From Chryseobacterium sp. ON_d1 (GTDB taxonomy: Bacteria > Bacteroidota > Bacteroidia > Flavobacteriales > Weeksellaceae), in contig NZ_BJTC01000007.1 in the NCBI RefSeq assembly GCF_006829085.1, forward strand, positions 48,121 through 112,120: DNA of 64,000 bases, written 5' to 3'. A program made the position numbers and the translations under genes. Below are positions 1 to 9,800 of this stretch, one piece after another. Below the pieces are notes generated by a model, which saw only the letters and a list, made by a program, of their open reading frames with translations, had not been told where the DNA came from and searched no databases. How positions within the stretch are numbered: the first letter of the stretch is position 1; the number at the start of each line of letters is the position of its first letter.

Positions 1-315
1 GTACGCCGTTTCTTCAACATGGTGGAAGAGTCTGTGAAAAAAGCGACAGAACGTTTCGTTTTCGAACCGAATACAGCTAATACATGGGTTCGCGTGCAGA
101 CAATGATTGAAAATTTCCTTAACCAGCAGTGGCAGGATGGAGCTTTGGCAGGAAGCAAGCCTGAAGAAGCATATTATGTAAGTGTAGGATTAAACAAAAC
201 AATGTCTGCCCAGGATATTCTGGAAGGAAGAATGATCATTGAGATCGGTATGGCTGCTGTACGTCCTGCTGAATTTATTGTGTTACGTTTTTCTCACAAA
301 CTACAGGAAGCTTAG
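1..315 (+). CDS. eCIS contractile sheath protein, C-terminal part (5' end outside window)
   Basis: Frame 1 is open from the first base and reads into the C-terminal 104 residues of a contractile sheath protein; the true start lies upstream of the window. The stretch differs from the C-terminus of the complete sheath encoded at 811-2148 at a single residue (I versus V). Sheath C-termini form the conserved core that packs on the inner tube and hands strands to neighbouring subunits, so near identity here suggests both sheath copies must fit the same tube. An identical 39-bp spacer and a tube gene follow. Whether the missing N-terminal part also matches the other sheath cannot be seen. Confidence 0.9.
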   Translation, partial: VRRFFNMVEESVKKATERFVFEPNTANTWVRVQTMIENFLNQQWQDGALAGSKPEEAYYVSVGLNKTMSAQDILEGRMIIEIGMAAVRPAEFIVLRFSHKLQEA

Positions 316-354
316 AAAAATTTAAAGTAAATAACAAAAAAATATAAAATAATT

Positions 355-786
355 ATGAGTACATATCCATTAGTAAAGTTTGCCTTTGAAGTAGATTGGG
401 GGGGAACAAAAGTAGGTTTTCAGGAAGTATCGGGCTTAAATATTGAAGCTGGTCTTATTGAATACAGACATGGCGCGAGTCCGGATTTCAGCAAAATCAA
501 AATGCCGGGCCTGAGGGTTTTCAACAACATCACTTTAAAGAGAGGAACTTTCAAACAAGATAACGAGTTTTTCGAATGGTTCCAGTCGATTCAGCTGAAT
601 ACGGTGGAAAGAAGATCTATTACGATTTCTCTTCTGGATGAAAACGGAGAGCCTGCCGTAACCTGGAAAGTGAAAAATGCGTTTCCGCTTAAATTGCAGT
701 CAACAGATTTGAAAGCTGAAGGTAACGAGGTTGCTATTGAAACCCTGGAACTTGCACACGAAGGATTAACTATTGAAAATAACTAA
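355..786 (+). CDS. eCIS inner tube protein (T4 gp19-like), copy 1
   Basis: A 143-residue protein of the phage-tail-tube family (gp19/Afp1/Cis1-type), which stacks into the inner tube that is driven through the target envelope. The family pattern of an N-terminal FAFEVDW strand, the VSGLNIE segment and the C-terminal LKAEGNEVAIETLELAHEG segment is clear. Its translation is identical to that of the gene at 2188-2619, with only three silent base changes. It lies 39 bp behind the partial sheath and 24 bp before the complete sheath, in the conserved sheath-tube order of eCIS loci. Confidence 0.93.
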   Translation: MSTYPLVKFAFEVDWGGTKVGFQEVSGLNIEAGLIEYRHGASPDFSKIKMPGLRVFNNITLKRGTFKQDNEFFEWFQSIQLNTVERRSITISLLDENGEPAVTWKVKNAFPLKLQSTDLKAEGNEVAIETLELAHEGLTIENN

Positions 787-810
787 TTATTAATTTAAAA
801 ATTTAAAAAA

Positions 811-2148
811 ATGAATTACAAAACACCTGGAGTCTACGTAGAGGAACTGGCAAAATTTCCACCATCTGTAGCACAAGTAGAAACGGCTATTCCAGCTTTT
901 ATCGGATATACTGAAAAAGGGCCAAAAAATGAACCGACAAGAATCTCTTCTTTGTTGGAATACGAAACGCTTTTCGGAGGAGCAAAAAATGAAAGCTTCA
1001 CATTTACTGTAGTTGAAGCAACAACAACTCCGCCTATTAAGCCTAGAACTGTTACGGCGAATTTGACACCTAGCCCTTTCAAAATGTACTATGCTTTGCA
1101 AATGTACTTTGCAAACGGTGGCGGACCTTGTTATATTGTTTCTGTAGCAGCAGACTATCCATCCACAGGAGTGAAATTAGCTGATTTGACAGCAGGTCTT
1201 AAGACTCTGGAAAAAGAAGATGAGCCGACTCTTATTGTTTTCCCTGATGCTGAAGGATTAGCTTCAGAAAATGATGCTTATCAATTGTATAATTTAGCTT
1301 TAGATCAGGCAGAAGATTTGAAAGACAGATTTGTTATTATGGACGTTCTTGGAAATGTTTCTGCATTCAGAACTGCAGGTCCTAGTTCTGGTCCAAGCGG
1401 TGAGCGTCTAAAATATGGAGCTGCTTATTATCCAAAATTAGAAACTGTTTTAACTTATGGATATGATTCAAAAGTTGTTGAGGTTTCGGGTGAAACTTTA
1501 GAGTATTGGAAAACTAAAGATTCAGAATTGTACAACCTGGCCAAGGCTGCAATCGAGTCTAAAAAAGTAGTAATGGCTCCATCATCTTCAATGGCAGGAG
1601 TTTACGCCAAAGTAGACAGCACTTCAGGAGTATTTAAAGCACCGGCTAATATTGGACTTAATTATGTGGTAGCACCTACCGTTAAAATTTCTCATGAAGA
1701 TCAGGAAAATCTTAACGTAGATGCAACAGCCGGGAAATCCATCAATGCGATCAGAACGTTCACAGGAAAAGGAACATTGGTTTGGGGAGCAAGAACACTG
1801 GATGGAAACAGCAACGAATGGAGATATGTTTCGGTACGCCGTTTCTTCAACATGGTGGAAGAGTCTGTGAAAAAAGCGACAGAACGTTTCGTTTTCGAAC
1901 CGAATACAGCTAATACATGGGTTCGCGTGCAGACAATGATTGAAAATTTCCTTAACCAGCAGTGGCAGGATGGAGCTTTGGCAGGAAGCAAGCCTGAAGA
2001 AGCATATTATGTAAGTGTAGGATTAAACAAAACAATGTCTGCCCAGGATATTCTGGAAGGAAGAATGATCGTTGAGATCGGTATGGCTGCTGTACGTCCT
2101 GCTGAATTTATTGTGTTACGTTTTTCTCACAAACTACAGGAAGCTTAG
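811..2148 (+). CDS. eCIS contractile sheath protein (complete)
   Basis: A 445-residue sheath protein (Cis2-type). It starts with the typical MNYKTPGVYVEELAKFPPSVAQVETAIPAF-type opening of phage and eCIS sheaths, with the TPGVYVEE motif, and ends with the conserved tail-sheath C-terminal domain (RFFNMVEESVKKA onward). Residues about 70-300 form the variable surface domain. It would polymerise around the tube and contract to fire the particle. It begins 24 bp after tube copy 1 and is followed after 39 bp by tube copy 2. The last 105 codons repeat those at 1-315 almost exactly. Confidence 0.96.
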   Translation: MNYKTPGVYVEELAKFPPSVAQVETAIPAFIGYTEKGPKNEPTRISSLLEYETLFGGAKNESFTFTVVEATTTPPIKPRTVTANLTPSPFKMYYALQMYFANGGGPCYIVSVAADYPSTGVKLADLTAGLKTLEKEDEPTLIVFPDAEGLASENDAYQLYNLALDQAEDLKDRFVIMDVLGNVSAFRTAGPSSGPSGERLKYGAAYYPKLETVLTYGYDSKVVEVSGETLEYWKTKDSELYNLAKAAIESKKVVMAPSSSMAGVYAKVDSTSGVFKAPANIGLNYVVAPTVKISHEDQENLNVDATAGKSINAIRTFTGKGTLVWGARTLDGNSNEWRYVSVRRFFNMVEESVKKATERFVFEPNTANTWVRVQTMIENFLNQQWQDGALAGSKPEEAYYVSVGLNKTMSAQDILEGRMIVEIGMAAVRPAEFIVLRFSHKLQEA

Positions 2149-2187
2149 AAAAATTTAAAGTAAATAACAAAAAAATATAAAATAATT

Positions 2188-2619
2188 ATGAGTACATATC
2201 CATTAGTAAAGTTTGCCTTTGAAGTAGATTGGGGGGGAACAAAAGTAGGTTTTCAGGAAGTATCGGGTTTAAATATTGAAGCTGGTCTTATTGAATACAG
2301 ACATGGCGCGAGTCCGGATTTCAGCAAAATCAAAATGCCGGGCTTGAGGGTTTTCAACAACATCACTTTAAAGAGAGGAACTTTCAAACAAGATAACGAG
2401 TTTTTCGAATGGTTCCAGTCGATTCAGCTGAATACGGTGGAAAGAAGATCTATTACGATTTCTCTTCTGGATGAAAACGGAGAGCCTGCCGTAACCTGGA
2501 AAGTGAAAAATGCGTTTCCGCTTAAATTGCAGTCAACAGATTTGAAAGCTGAAGGTAACGAGGTTGCTATTGAAACTCTGGAACTTGCACACGAAGGATT
2601 AACTATTGAAAATAACTAA
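2188..2619 (+). CDS. eCIS inner tube protein (T4 gp19-like), copy 2
   Basis: A 143-residue tube protein, identical in amino-acid sequence to the one at 355-786. The copies differ by silent bases only, including in the VSGL, MPGL and ETL segments. It lies between the complete sheath and a divergent tube paralogue that starts 2 bp after its stop codon, so translation of the pair is probably coupled. Identical product from two genes points to gene dosage (the tube is one of the most abundant parts) or to recent duplication. Confidence 0.95.
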   Translation: MSTYPLVKFAFEVDWGGTKVGFQEVSGLNIEAGLIEYRHGASPDFSKIKMPGLRVFNNITLKRGTFKQDNEFFEWFQSIQLNTVERRSITISLLDENGEPAVTWKVKNAFPLKLQSTDLKAEGNEVAIETLELAHEGLTIENN

Positions 2620-2621
2620 TC

Positions 2622-3089
2622 ATGGCTCTTTTATATCCTCCAACCAGTTTCTCTTTTATTGTTAACGGGATTTCAACAACAGAGGGTATTGACTCCAGAT
2701 TTCAGTCTGTATCTGGTTTATCAACAGAAATTGCAACTGAAGAATATGCCGAAGGAGGCGAAAACAGATTTCTTCATCAGCTTCCTTTGAGGCCAAAATA
2801 TCCGAATTTAGTTCTTAAACGCGGATTAATTGTAAGTTCCGGACTGATAAGCTGGTGCAGAAACGCTATGGAAAACTTCGAGTTTGAACCCAGGGATCTC
2901 CTGGTGACCCTTTCCGGAGGGCTGCAGTCTACAGCACCTTTAATGGTTTGGAACGTAGTCGGAGCATATCCCGTAAAATGGGAAGTATCGGAATTCAACG
3001 CAGAAGAAAGCAAACTTGCTATTGAAACAATAGAGCTGAAATACAGATATTTCACAATACCCTCATCGTTAGCAAGCTTAGGCTTGTAA
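2622..3089 (+). CDS. eCIS tube protein paralogue (Afp5-type)
   Basis: A 155-residue gp19-family tube protein, clearly diverged from the main tube protein: it keeps the FQSVSGLSTEI segment, the LVLKRGL strand and the ESKLAIETIELKY ending. In Afp-like systems a second tube type (Afp5/Cis5) makes the tube initiator ring that sits on the baseplate, so that is the likely role here. It follows tube copy 2 by 2 bp and is followed by about 200 bp without a gene. Confidence 0.88.
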   Translation: MALLYPPTSFSFIVNGISTTEGIDSRFQSVSGLSTEIATEEYAEGGENRFLHQLPLRPKYPNLVLKRGLIVSSGLISWCRNAMENFEFEPRDLLVTLSGGLQSTAPLMVWNVVGAYPVKWEVSEFNAEESKLAIETIELKYRYFTIPSSLASLGL

Positions 3090-3292
3090 TTTCTAAATTA
3101 AATCTAAGCACCTGAAAGTGTTTTAGTCTAAAGATAACTTTTAGCAAAATAATTTTTTCATATAAAAAACAACAGATTGGTCTATCACAAGGCTGAACAG
3201 ACTCTTCATGTGCTTGGATTTTTTTAAATAAATATTTTAAATCATTGGTTGTTAGTGTTTTGAATATTAATGATCGATTAAAAACAAACGAA

Positions 3293-3454
3293 ATGCCAAT
3301 AGAAATAAAAGAGCTTCACATTAAAATCAATGTGGACGAGAAAACAGCAACGACCACTTCTGCAGCTTCTGTAGATGAAGCACAAATTATGCGGGCAGTC
3401 AGCGAAAGTGTAGAACAGGCAGTAAAGATAGAACAACGTAAAAAAGAAAGATAA
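3293..3454 (+). CDS. DUF5908-like small eCIS protein
   Basis: A 53-residue acidic protein beginning MPIEIKELHIKINV, the pattern of the DUF5908 family found in Bacteroidota contractile-tail loci between the tube and LysM genes (Afp6 position). A longer reading from 3245 is possible, but the start at 3293 fits the family's first residues. Its stop overlaps the start of the LysM gene (TAATG), indicating coupled translation. The role is not established; a tube-baseplate accessory or chaperone role is inferred from position. Confidence 0.7.
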   Translation: MPIEIKELHIKINVDEKTATTTSAASVDEAQIMRAVSESVEQAVKIEQRKKER

Positions 3455-4188
3455 TGGGAGGAGAAATAAAAAAAATAACAATAGGAACCTATGAAGATTC
3501 TACATACGGAAGAAGGATTAGCAGTAGTGCTTTTGTGGCTCTCATTAATCCCACAGGTTTTTCTTTTACACGTAAAAATGAATATAATACGAAACTGGAA
3601 CCTGGAGCAAGTGAAGCTGATCCCAAATATATCAATGCATCTCCTCAATCCCTACAATTGGAATTTTTATTTGATGGTACAGGAGTTACAAAGGCCAACC
3701 CAGGTAATAAACTTATAAATAAGATAAAGGAAGGTTTAGGAAAAAGAAACCCTTTCAGCAAAAAAGCGGTAGAAGATCAGTTGGCAGAATTTTATGTAGC
3801 TACTGGAAATTATAATGGGTCTATTCATAAACCATATAATGTTATCATTATTTGGGGTGAATTTGAATTCAAAGGCGTTCTGACTGAATTTACAATAGAC
3901 TATAAATTGTTTAATAATGATGGAACCCCTCTCAGAGCCATAGGAAAAGCAACATTTGCAGGAGCTGTTAGTAAAGAACTTGCAGCAAGAACTGTAAAAA
4001 CCTCTTCTCCGGATCTTACCCATAAAAGAACAGTACAGGATGGAGATACATTACCATTGATGACGGAAAGAATTTATGGAGACTCCAAATATTACCTTGA
4101 AGTAGCCAGAATCAATGGCCTTATCAGTTTCAGACAGTTAACACCAGGACAGGAGCTATTCTTTCCGCCATTAGAAAAAACATCATAA
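3454..4188 (+). CDS. LysM-domain tube-baseplate adaptor (Afp7/gp53-type)
   Basis: A 244-residue protein with a beta-rich N-terminal half (tube-interface domain with the NPTGFSF and LQLEFLFDGTGV segments) and a C-terminal LysM domain at about residues 190-240 (TVQDGDTLPLMTERIYGDSKYY... GQELFFPP). This domain order is typical of Afp7/Cis7 proteins that join the tube initiator to the spike and baseplate; LysM here binds partner proteins rather than necessarily peptidoglycan. Its ATG overlaps the previous stop, and the spike gene starts 1 bp after its stop. Confidence 0.9.
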   Translation: MGGEIKKITIGTYEDSTYGRRISSSAFVALINPTGFSFTRKNEYNTKLEPGASEADPKYINASPQSLQLEFLFDGTGVTKANPGNKLINKIKEGLGKRNPFSKKAVEDQLAEFYVATGNYNGSIHKPYNVIIIWGEFEFKGVLTEFTIDYKLFNNDGTPLRAIGKATFAGAVSKELAARTVKTSSPDLTHKRTVQDGDTLPLMTERIYGDSKYYLEVARINGLISFRQLTPGQELFFPPLEKTS

Positions 4189-4189
4189 C

Positions 4190-5935
4190 ATGAACAATAG
4201 CGGATACATACAAACAGCAAAAAACCCGGATCTTATCACCTATAAGGTAATGTCCGGAGGTTCAGAATTGCCCGGCAGGTATGGTGTGAAAAGCATTGTC
4301 GTGGAAAAAGAGGTAAACAGAATTCCTTATGCCCACATTGTTATTTTAGACGGAAGTGTACCGGAACAGGATTTTAAGCTAAGTAACGAAGACCTGCTGA
4401 TTCCCGGAAAAGAAATTGAAATTACCGCAGGATACCATTCCAAAGAAGAAACCATTTTTAAAGGGGTTGTGGTAAAGCATAACATCAAAATCAGGAATGG
4501 AGATTCTTACCTGATTGTTGAATGCAGAGATAAGGCTGTAAAAATGACCTTAGGAAGAAACAGCAAATATTTCTACGACAGTAAAGACAGTGATATCATA
4601 GAAGAACTGATAAGTAATAACGGTGCTGCTGCCGATGTAGAAGCAACAGCTAATACCCACAAGGAACTGATACAGTACCGGGCTTCTGACTGGGATTTTA
4701 TGCTGACCAGAGCGCAGGCCAACGGTAAGCTTTGTTTTGTTGAAGATGGAACCATCAAAGTTGCCAAACCTGATTTTAGTGGGGAAACTGTAGAAACAGT
4801 GGTTTATGGATCATCTGTACACGAATTTGACGGAGAAATTGATGCAAGGGATCAGTTCAATAAAATTACAGCCAAAACATGGAGCTACACAGATCAGGAA
4901 CTGACAGAAGTAGAAGCGCAGGACCCGGCCATCCGTCTCAATGGAAATCTTTCATCAGGTGATCTGGCAGGTGTCTTTGGTATTGAAGATCTGCAGCTGA
5001 AGCATGGCGGGAATCTTACTCAGGATGAACTTCAGGAATGGGGAGATGCCAAAGCTACTTTTCAGCAGTTGGCAAAAACCAGAGGAAGAGTGAAATTTCA
5101 GGGAATTCCCTCTGTAAAGCCAGGGGTTACATTAACACTGCAGGGAGTAGGCAACCGGTTTAACGGAAAAATATACGTAACAGGTGTCCGCCATGAAATT
5201 GCTGATGGAAACTGGCTGGTTGATGCTCAGTTCGGACTTTCGCCAACATGGTTTTCTGAAACCTATGATGTAAATGAAATGCCTGGTTCGGGAATTATTC
5301 CTGCCATAAGCGGACTGCAGGTAGGGGTAGTATTACAGCTGGAATCTGATCCGGATGGAGAAGATAGAATCCTGGTACAGATACCTATCATTAATAATGA
5401 AGAGGAAGGAATCTGGTCACGAATAGCAACCCTTGATGCAGGTGAAAACAGAGGCTCATTTTTCAGACCGGAAATCGGAGACGAGGTCATCATCGGATTC
5501 ATTAATGACGATCCCAATGACGCCGTAGTGCTGGGAATGTTAAACAGCAGTGCAAAGCCGGCTCCCATAGTAGCTTCTGATGATAACAATGAAAAAGGAT
5601 TTGTAACTCGAAGCGAAATGAAAATGATCTTTAATGATGAAAAAATCTCTTATACCCTTGAAACACCAAAAGGTAAAAAAGTGATTGTAGATGAAGATGC
5701 CGATGTCATTAAAATACAGGATGAGCATTCTAATACATTAACTCTTAATAAAGATGGTATTAGCATGGAAAGTGGAAAAGACATCAAAATCAAGGCAAAA
5801 GGTGATATCAGCATGGAAGGAACCAATATCAGCGTAAAAGCGAGTGCCCAGCTAAAAGCAGAAGGAAGTTCAGGTTCTGAACTTAAATCAGGCGCAGTAA
5901 CAGTCGTAAAAGGATCTCAAGTTAAAATCAATTAA
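4190..5935 (+). CDS. VgrG-like central spike protein (Afp8-type)
   Basis: A 581-residue gp27/gp5-type spike. Residues about 1-360 are the phage-late-control-D-like hub domains (VVEKEVNRIPYA, Y-x-S-D-W-D-F segment at about 165), about 367-455 the gp5 OB-fold (GVVLQLESDPDGEDRILVQIP... PEIGDEVIIGF), and the rest is a repetitive beta-strand stalk with alternating K/S/G-rich strands. It would form the trimeric hub under the tube and carry the PAAR tip encoded immediately downstream (3-bp gap). The short stalk has no extra C-terminal enzyme domain. Confidence 0.93.
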   Translation: MNNSGYIQTAKNPDLITYKVMSGGSELPGRYGVKSIVVEKEVNRIPYAHIVILDGSVPEQDFKLSNEDLLIPGKEIEITAGYHSKEETIFKGVVVKHNIKIRNGDSYLIVECRDKAVKMTLGRNSKYFYDSKDSDIIEELISNNGAAADVEATANTHKELIQYRASDWDFMLTRAQANGKLCFVEDGTIKVAKPDFSGETVETVVYGSSVHEFDGEIDARDQFNKITAKTWSYTDQELTEVEAQDPAIRLNGNLSSGDLAGVFGIEDLQLKHGGNLTQDELQEWGDAKATFQQLAKTRGRVKFQGIPSVKPGVTLTLQGVGNRFNGKIYVTGVRHEIADGNWLVDAQFGLSPTWFSETYDVNEMPGSGIIPAISGLQVGVVLQLESDPDGEDRILVQIPIINNEEEGIWSRIATLDAGENRGSFFRPEIGDEVIIGFINDDPNDAVVLGMLNSSAKPAPIVASDDNNEKGFVTRSEMKMIFNDEKISYTLETPKGKKVIVDEDADVIKIQDEHSNTLTLNKDGISMESGKDIKIKAKGDISMEGTNISVKASAQLKAEGSSGSELKSGAVTVVKGSQVKIN

Positions 5936-5938
5936 ATC

Positions 5939-6229
5939 ATGAAACCGGCAGCAAGAATTACAGATATGCATACATGCCCTATGGTGACGGGAAATGTTCC
6001 CCATGTAGGAGGTCCTATAATCCCGGCAGGCGAGCCTACAGTGCTCATCGGCGGGATGCCCGCAGCAAGGGTTGGTGACAAAGCAGTATGTACAGGGCCG
6101 ATAGATACTGTCGCATCGGGATCTTCAAGTGTTTTGATAGGCGGGAAACCCGCTGCAAGAATGGGAGATTCTACCGCCCATGGAGGAGTAATAACCGCGG
6201 GTGAGGCCACTGTCCTGATAGGAGGATAA
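5939..6229 (+). CDS. PAAR-domain spike tip
   Basis: A 96-residue single-domain PAAR protein. It shows the repeated glycine-rich hairpins (GGPIIPAGEPTVLIGGMPAARVGD and the second copy GGKPAARMGDSTAHGG) and the metal-site residues expected for PAAR tips (H in MHTCP, C in CP and VCTG, H in TAHGG). It would sit on the VgrG-like trimer as the sharp end of the injection device. No effector extension is fused to it. It lies 3 bp after the spike gene. Confidence 0.95.
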   Translation: MKPAARITDMHTCPMVTGNVPHVGGPIIPAGEPTVLIGGMPAARVGDKAVCTGPIDTVASGSSSVLIGGKPAARMGDSTAHGGVITAGEATVLIGG

Positions 6230-6377
6230 AGAAGAATAGACTGATATGAATCATCATCTGCTCTATCAATATTATCCGGCCAAATTAAAATGTTAAACAT
6301 CCATAACAAAGAGTTGAAACAACTGAATTCTATGTTACAGATGCAGGATGTTACAATTAAATATAAACCAATAACGT

Positions 6378-6788
6378 ATGAAAATAAATACAGATTTTTT
6401 AGGAATAGGCTGGAGCTTCCCGCCTGAGTTTAATGAGGCTGAAGGAAAGCTGGCCATGACCACCGATGTGGAAGACATCAATAACAGCCTTATTATTTTG
6501 TTGTCAACACGTCCGGGAGAACGTGTCATGTTCCCGAACTATGGATGTGACCTGCAGGAAATGCTTTTTAAACCTCTGGATTTAACACTGATCACCCAAA
6601 TGAAAGGGATCATTGAGCGGGCCATTTTATATCATGAACCCAGGATAAACATTCTGAATATTGATATTGATACTCAGGATGAACTTCAGGGTGAAGTTCT
6701 GATCCAAATTGACTACGAAGTAAGAAATACTAATACAAGAAGCAATATTGTTTTTCCTTTTTATAAAGGGGAAGCTACTGAAATATAA
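6378..6788 (+). CDS. gp25-like baseplate protein (Afp9-type)
   Basis: A 136-residue gp25/lysozyme-like-fold baseplate wedge protein. The family signature is present: GIGWSFPPEF near the start, the central DI..SLIILLSTRPGERVMFPNYGCDL block containing the conserved RPGER/PxYGC motif, and an acidic C-terminus. It initiates sheath assembly at the baseplate. It is preceded by about 150 bp without a gene and followed by the first large baseplate gene after 89 bp. Confidence 0.95.
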   Translation: MKINTDFLGIGWSFPPEFNEAEGKLAMTTDVEDINNSLIILLSTRPGERVMFPNYGCDLQEMLFKPLDLTLITQMKGIIERAILYHEPRINILNIDIDTQDELQGEVLIQIDYEVRNTNTRSNIVFPFYKGEATEI

Positions 6789-6877
6789 TGAATTACGGGA
6801 TGTCTGTAGCCATTTTGAATACTACCAAACATTACATGAAGTATTGCATCTGACCATAGAAAGATAAATATAAACAA

Positions 6878-9800
6878 ATGAAAAAAACAGATACATTTTC
6901 ACATTATCGTGAAGGAAAATCACAAATGCAGCGCTTTTTAGCAGAACTAGATCCTGGTAATCTTGAATTACACGATTTCGATCTGTTTGACTGGCTATTG
7001 TTCGCAAACAATTTTGCTCAGCGTGTAAACTATTTTGAAAAAGATGATAATACAACACCAAAAGGAAATTGGGGAAACTTCTTCCTGGGTGATGATACCA
7101 ATGCCATCCCACGCAGGGAAAGCGTTGAGTATAAAAGTATGAAAAAACAGGTTACAGATCTGATGTCCCAGTTTGAACAGGACAGTAATCTGACTCCGCA
7201 CCTGACATTATTTGTCTGCTTTTTAAAACTATTGGATTTCTCAAAAAAAGCTTTTAATAATCTGACAAAAAGACATTTGGATTTCTATTATAACGAGATC
7301 CTTCAGATTCAAAAAAATGAAGCTAAAGCAGATAAAGCCTACGTCATTTTTGAATTGGCAAAAAAAGCGCTTCAGGAAAGAATTCCAGGTGGTACATTGC
7401 TGGATGGAGGGAAAGATGCGAATGGAAAGAAGAGAGTTTACAAAACAGGCGAAGAGCTTATCGCTAATCAGGCAAAAGTGGTTCAGATAAAAAGCTTTTT
7501 AAACGATGTTGAAAAAAGAGAGCTGAAGATGGCTCCGGTAGCCAACTCTGCTGACGGTCTTGGAGATACATTGCCAGAAGAAAGCAGCTACTGGTGGCCG
7601 TTCGGATATAATTCTGATGAAACCGTTTCGGAGAAATCTGCCTATAAAAAGCTTCCGACAGCTAAACTGGGCTTTTCCATTGCATCATCTTTATTTGATT
7701 TGAAAGAAGGGGAACGAACGGTCACACTCCGAATAGATTTCGATAAAAATTCAACGCAAAAATTACAGAATATTTCAAAAGCGGATATTGCAAATAATAT
7801 CAAAGTGCTTTGCAGTGGGGAAAAGGAATGGCTTTCAGGTATTGTTTTAAAATGCACCAATAATGAGGAAGATCAGTTGGAACTTTCTTTTACATTATCC
7901 AAAGATTTTCCTGCCGTTGTACAATATAACCAAGAAGTGCTGTCAGAAACATTCCAGACCAGTTATCCGGTGGTAAGGCTGATGATCGAAGGAAAGAAAT
8001 ACTACGATATCTACGAGGCACTTTCAGAAAAACTGGTGAAAAATATAGCCGTAACTGTTGATGTAAAAGGGATAAAGTCAGTTCAGATAGAAAATGACAA
8101 CAATACTTTAAATTCAGAAAAGCCATATTATCCATTCACTGCACAGCCCGTTAAAGGATCTAATTTTTATATCAAATGTCCTGAAATGTTCTCCAAAAAA
8201 TGGAAAGAGGCAGACATTACGATCAACTGGAAGAATACCCCCAATTCCATACAGGAATTATACAGCGGATATGTCATTAAGCCTAATCAGAATATTAGTT
8301 TAAAAGAGTTCGAAGCTTCTGAAAACCCATCTGTTGTAAGAGGTGATGATTACTTTAAAGCAGATACTGCACTCCTGGAAAAAGAAGTATGGTACAATAA
8401 AGCCCAGGATATTGACTTATTTAAAAAAGTAGACGGTGTTTATAAAACCCGGTTTTCTGTTAATAATTTAAGTAATGAATCGGGCACCAGTGAGGCGATC
8501 AGGTTGACGCTGAAACAGTCTGCACTGCAGGATGTATATCCTAAATTATATACATTGGCATTATCCAGTAATCCGACAGCTAAAAAGCTCATTCCCAACG
8601 AGCCTTATATCCCTTTTGCAGAAGATATAGAACTGAACTACAGAGCAAGTGAATCTATATACTCATACCTAAATGAAGAATCCATAGGTGAAGCGTCTAA
8701 AAACAACGGAGTACAGCTGTATCATGAAGATGCATTTGGGCAGTATGAAAAAGAGACTGACACCAGAAGCATTGTCCCTGTACATAAGGGCGGGGGTGAA
8801 TTATACATCGGGCTGGAAGCAACGCCGGAAACCACTGTTTCACTACTGATCCAGATGTTGGAAGGAAGTGAAAATCCTTTGGTTGAGACCTTCGGGGAAA
8901 AAGAATTTATAGAATGGCACATCCTTTCAGATAATACATGGAGGAGCCTTTCGAATCATATGCTGAAAAATGAAACCAGAAAGTTTCTGGAATCAGGAAT
9001 TGTAAAATTCAAAATTTCTAAAGATATCAGCAACAGCCATACCATGCTTCCTGATGGATTAATCTGGATCAGAGCCCAATCTCAAAGAAGTTATGATGCC
9101 GTATGTAAAATACAGGGAATATATACCCAGGCTGTTTTAGCTACATTCCAGAATCAGGACAATGATCTGGATCATCTGAATAACGGATTGAAAGCTAAAA
9201 CAATCTCCAAACTGATCACGAGAGTTCCTCAGGTGAAATCGGTTAGCCAGCCTTACAATTCATTCGATGGCAAATATAAAGAAGCGGATGTAGAATTTTA
9301 CAGACGTGTGAGTGAACGGCTGAGACATAAACACAGAGCCATCACACAATGGGATTACGAACAGTTGGTATTACAGGAATTTCCGGAAGTCTTTAAGGTA
9401 AAATGTTTAAACCATACTTCTGAATCTTCATATATGGCTCCCGGCCATGTCACTCTGATGGTGGTACCGAATATTAAAAATAAAAATGCCTTTGATATCT
9501 ATCAGCCTAGAGTTAGCAGAGCCAGTCTGAATAAAATTCAGAATTATGTCAATGAATTAAATACCATGCATGTAAAAGCTCAGGTGGTGAACCCCAATTA
9601 CAAAGAAGCAAAAGTAGATACGAAAGTTAAGTTTTTTCAGCAGTATGACGAAACATTCTATATCAAACAATTAGATGAAGATATTAAAAAATATATATCC
9701 CCCTGGGCATTTACAGACTCTAAAGATATTGACTTTAATGTGGAGCTGAATATTAATCATTTAATCAACTACCTGGAACAGCTGTATTATGTGGATTACA

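Noticed and set aside
790..1101. Minus-strand ORFs opposite the sheath gene
   Set aside because: Shadows of a conserved sheath gene in antisense; composition is not protein-like.
4190..6229. T6SS VgrG-PAAR set
   Set aside because: Spike and PAAR here sit between the LysM adaptor and gp25 of the eCIS; the T6SS-type VgrG is the separate gene at 50688.
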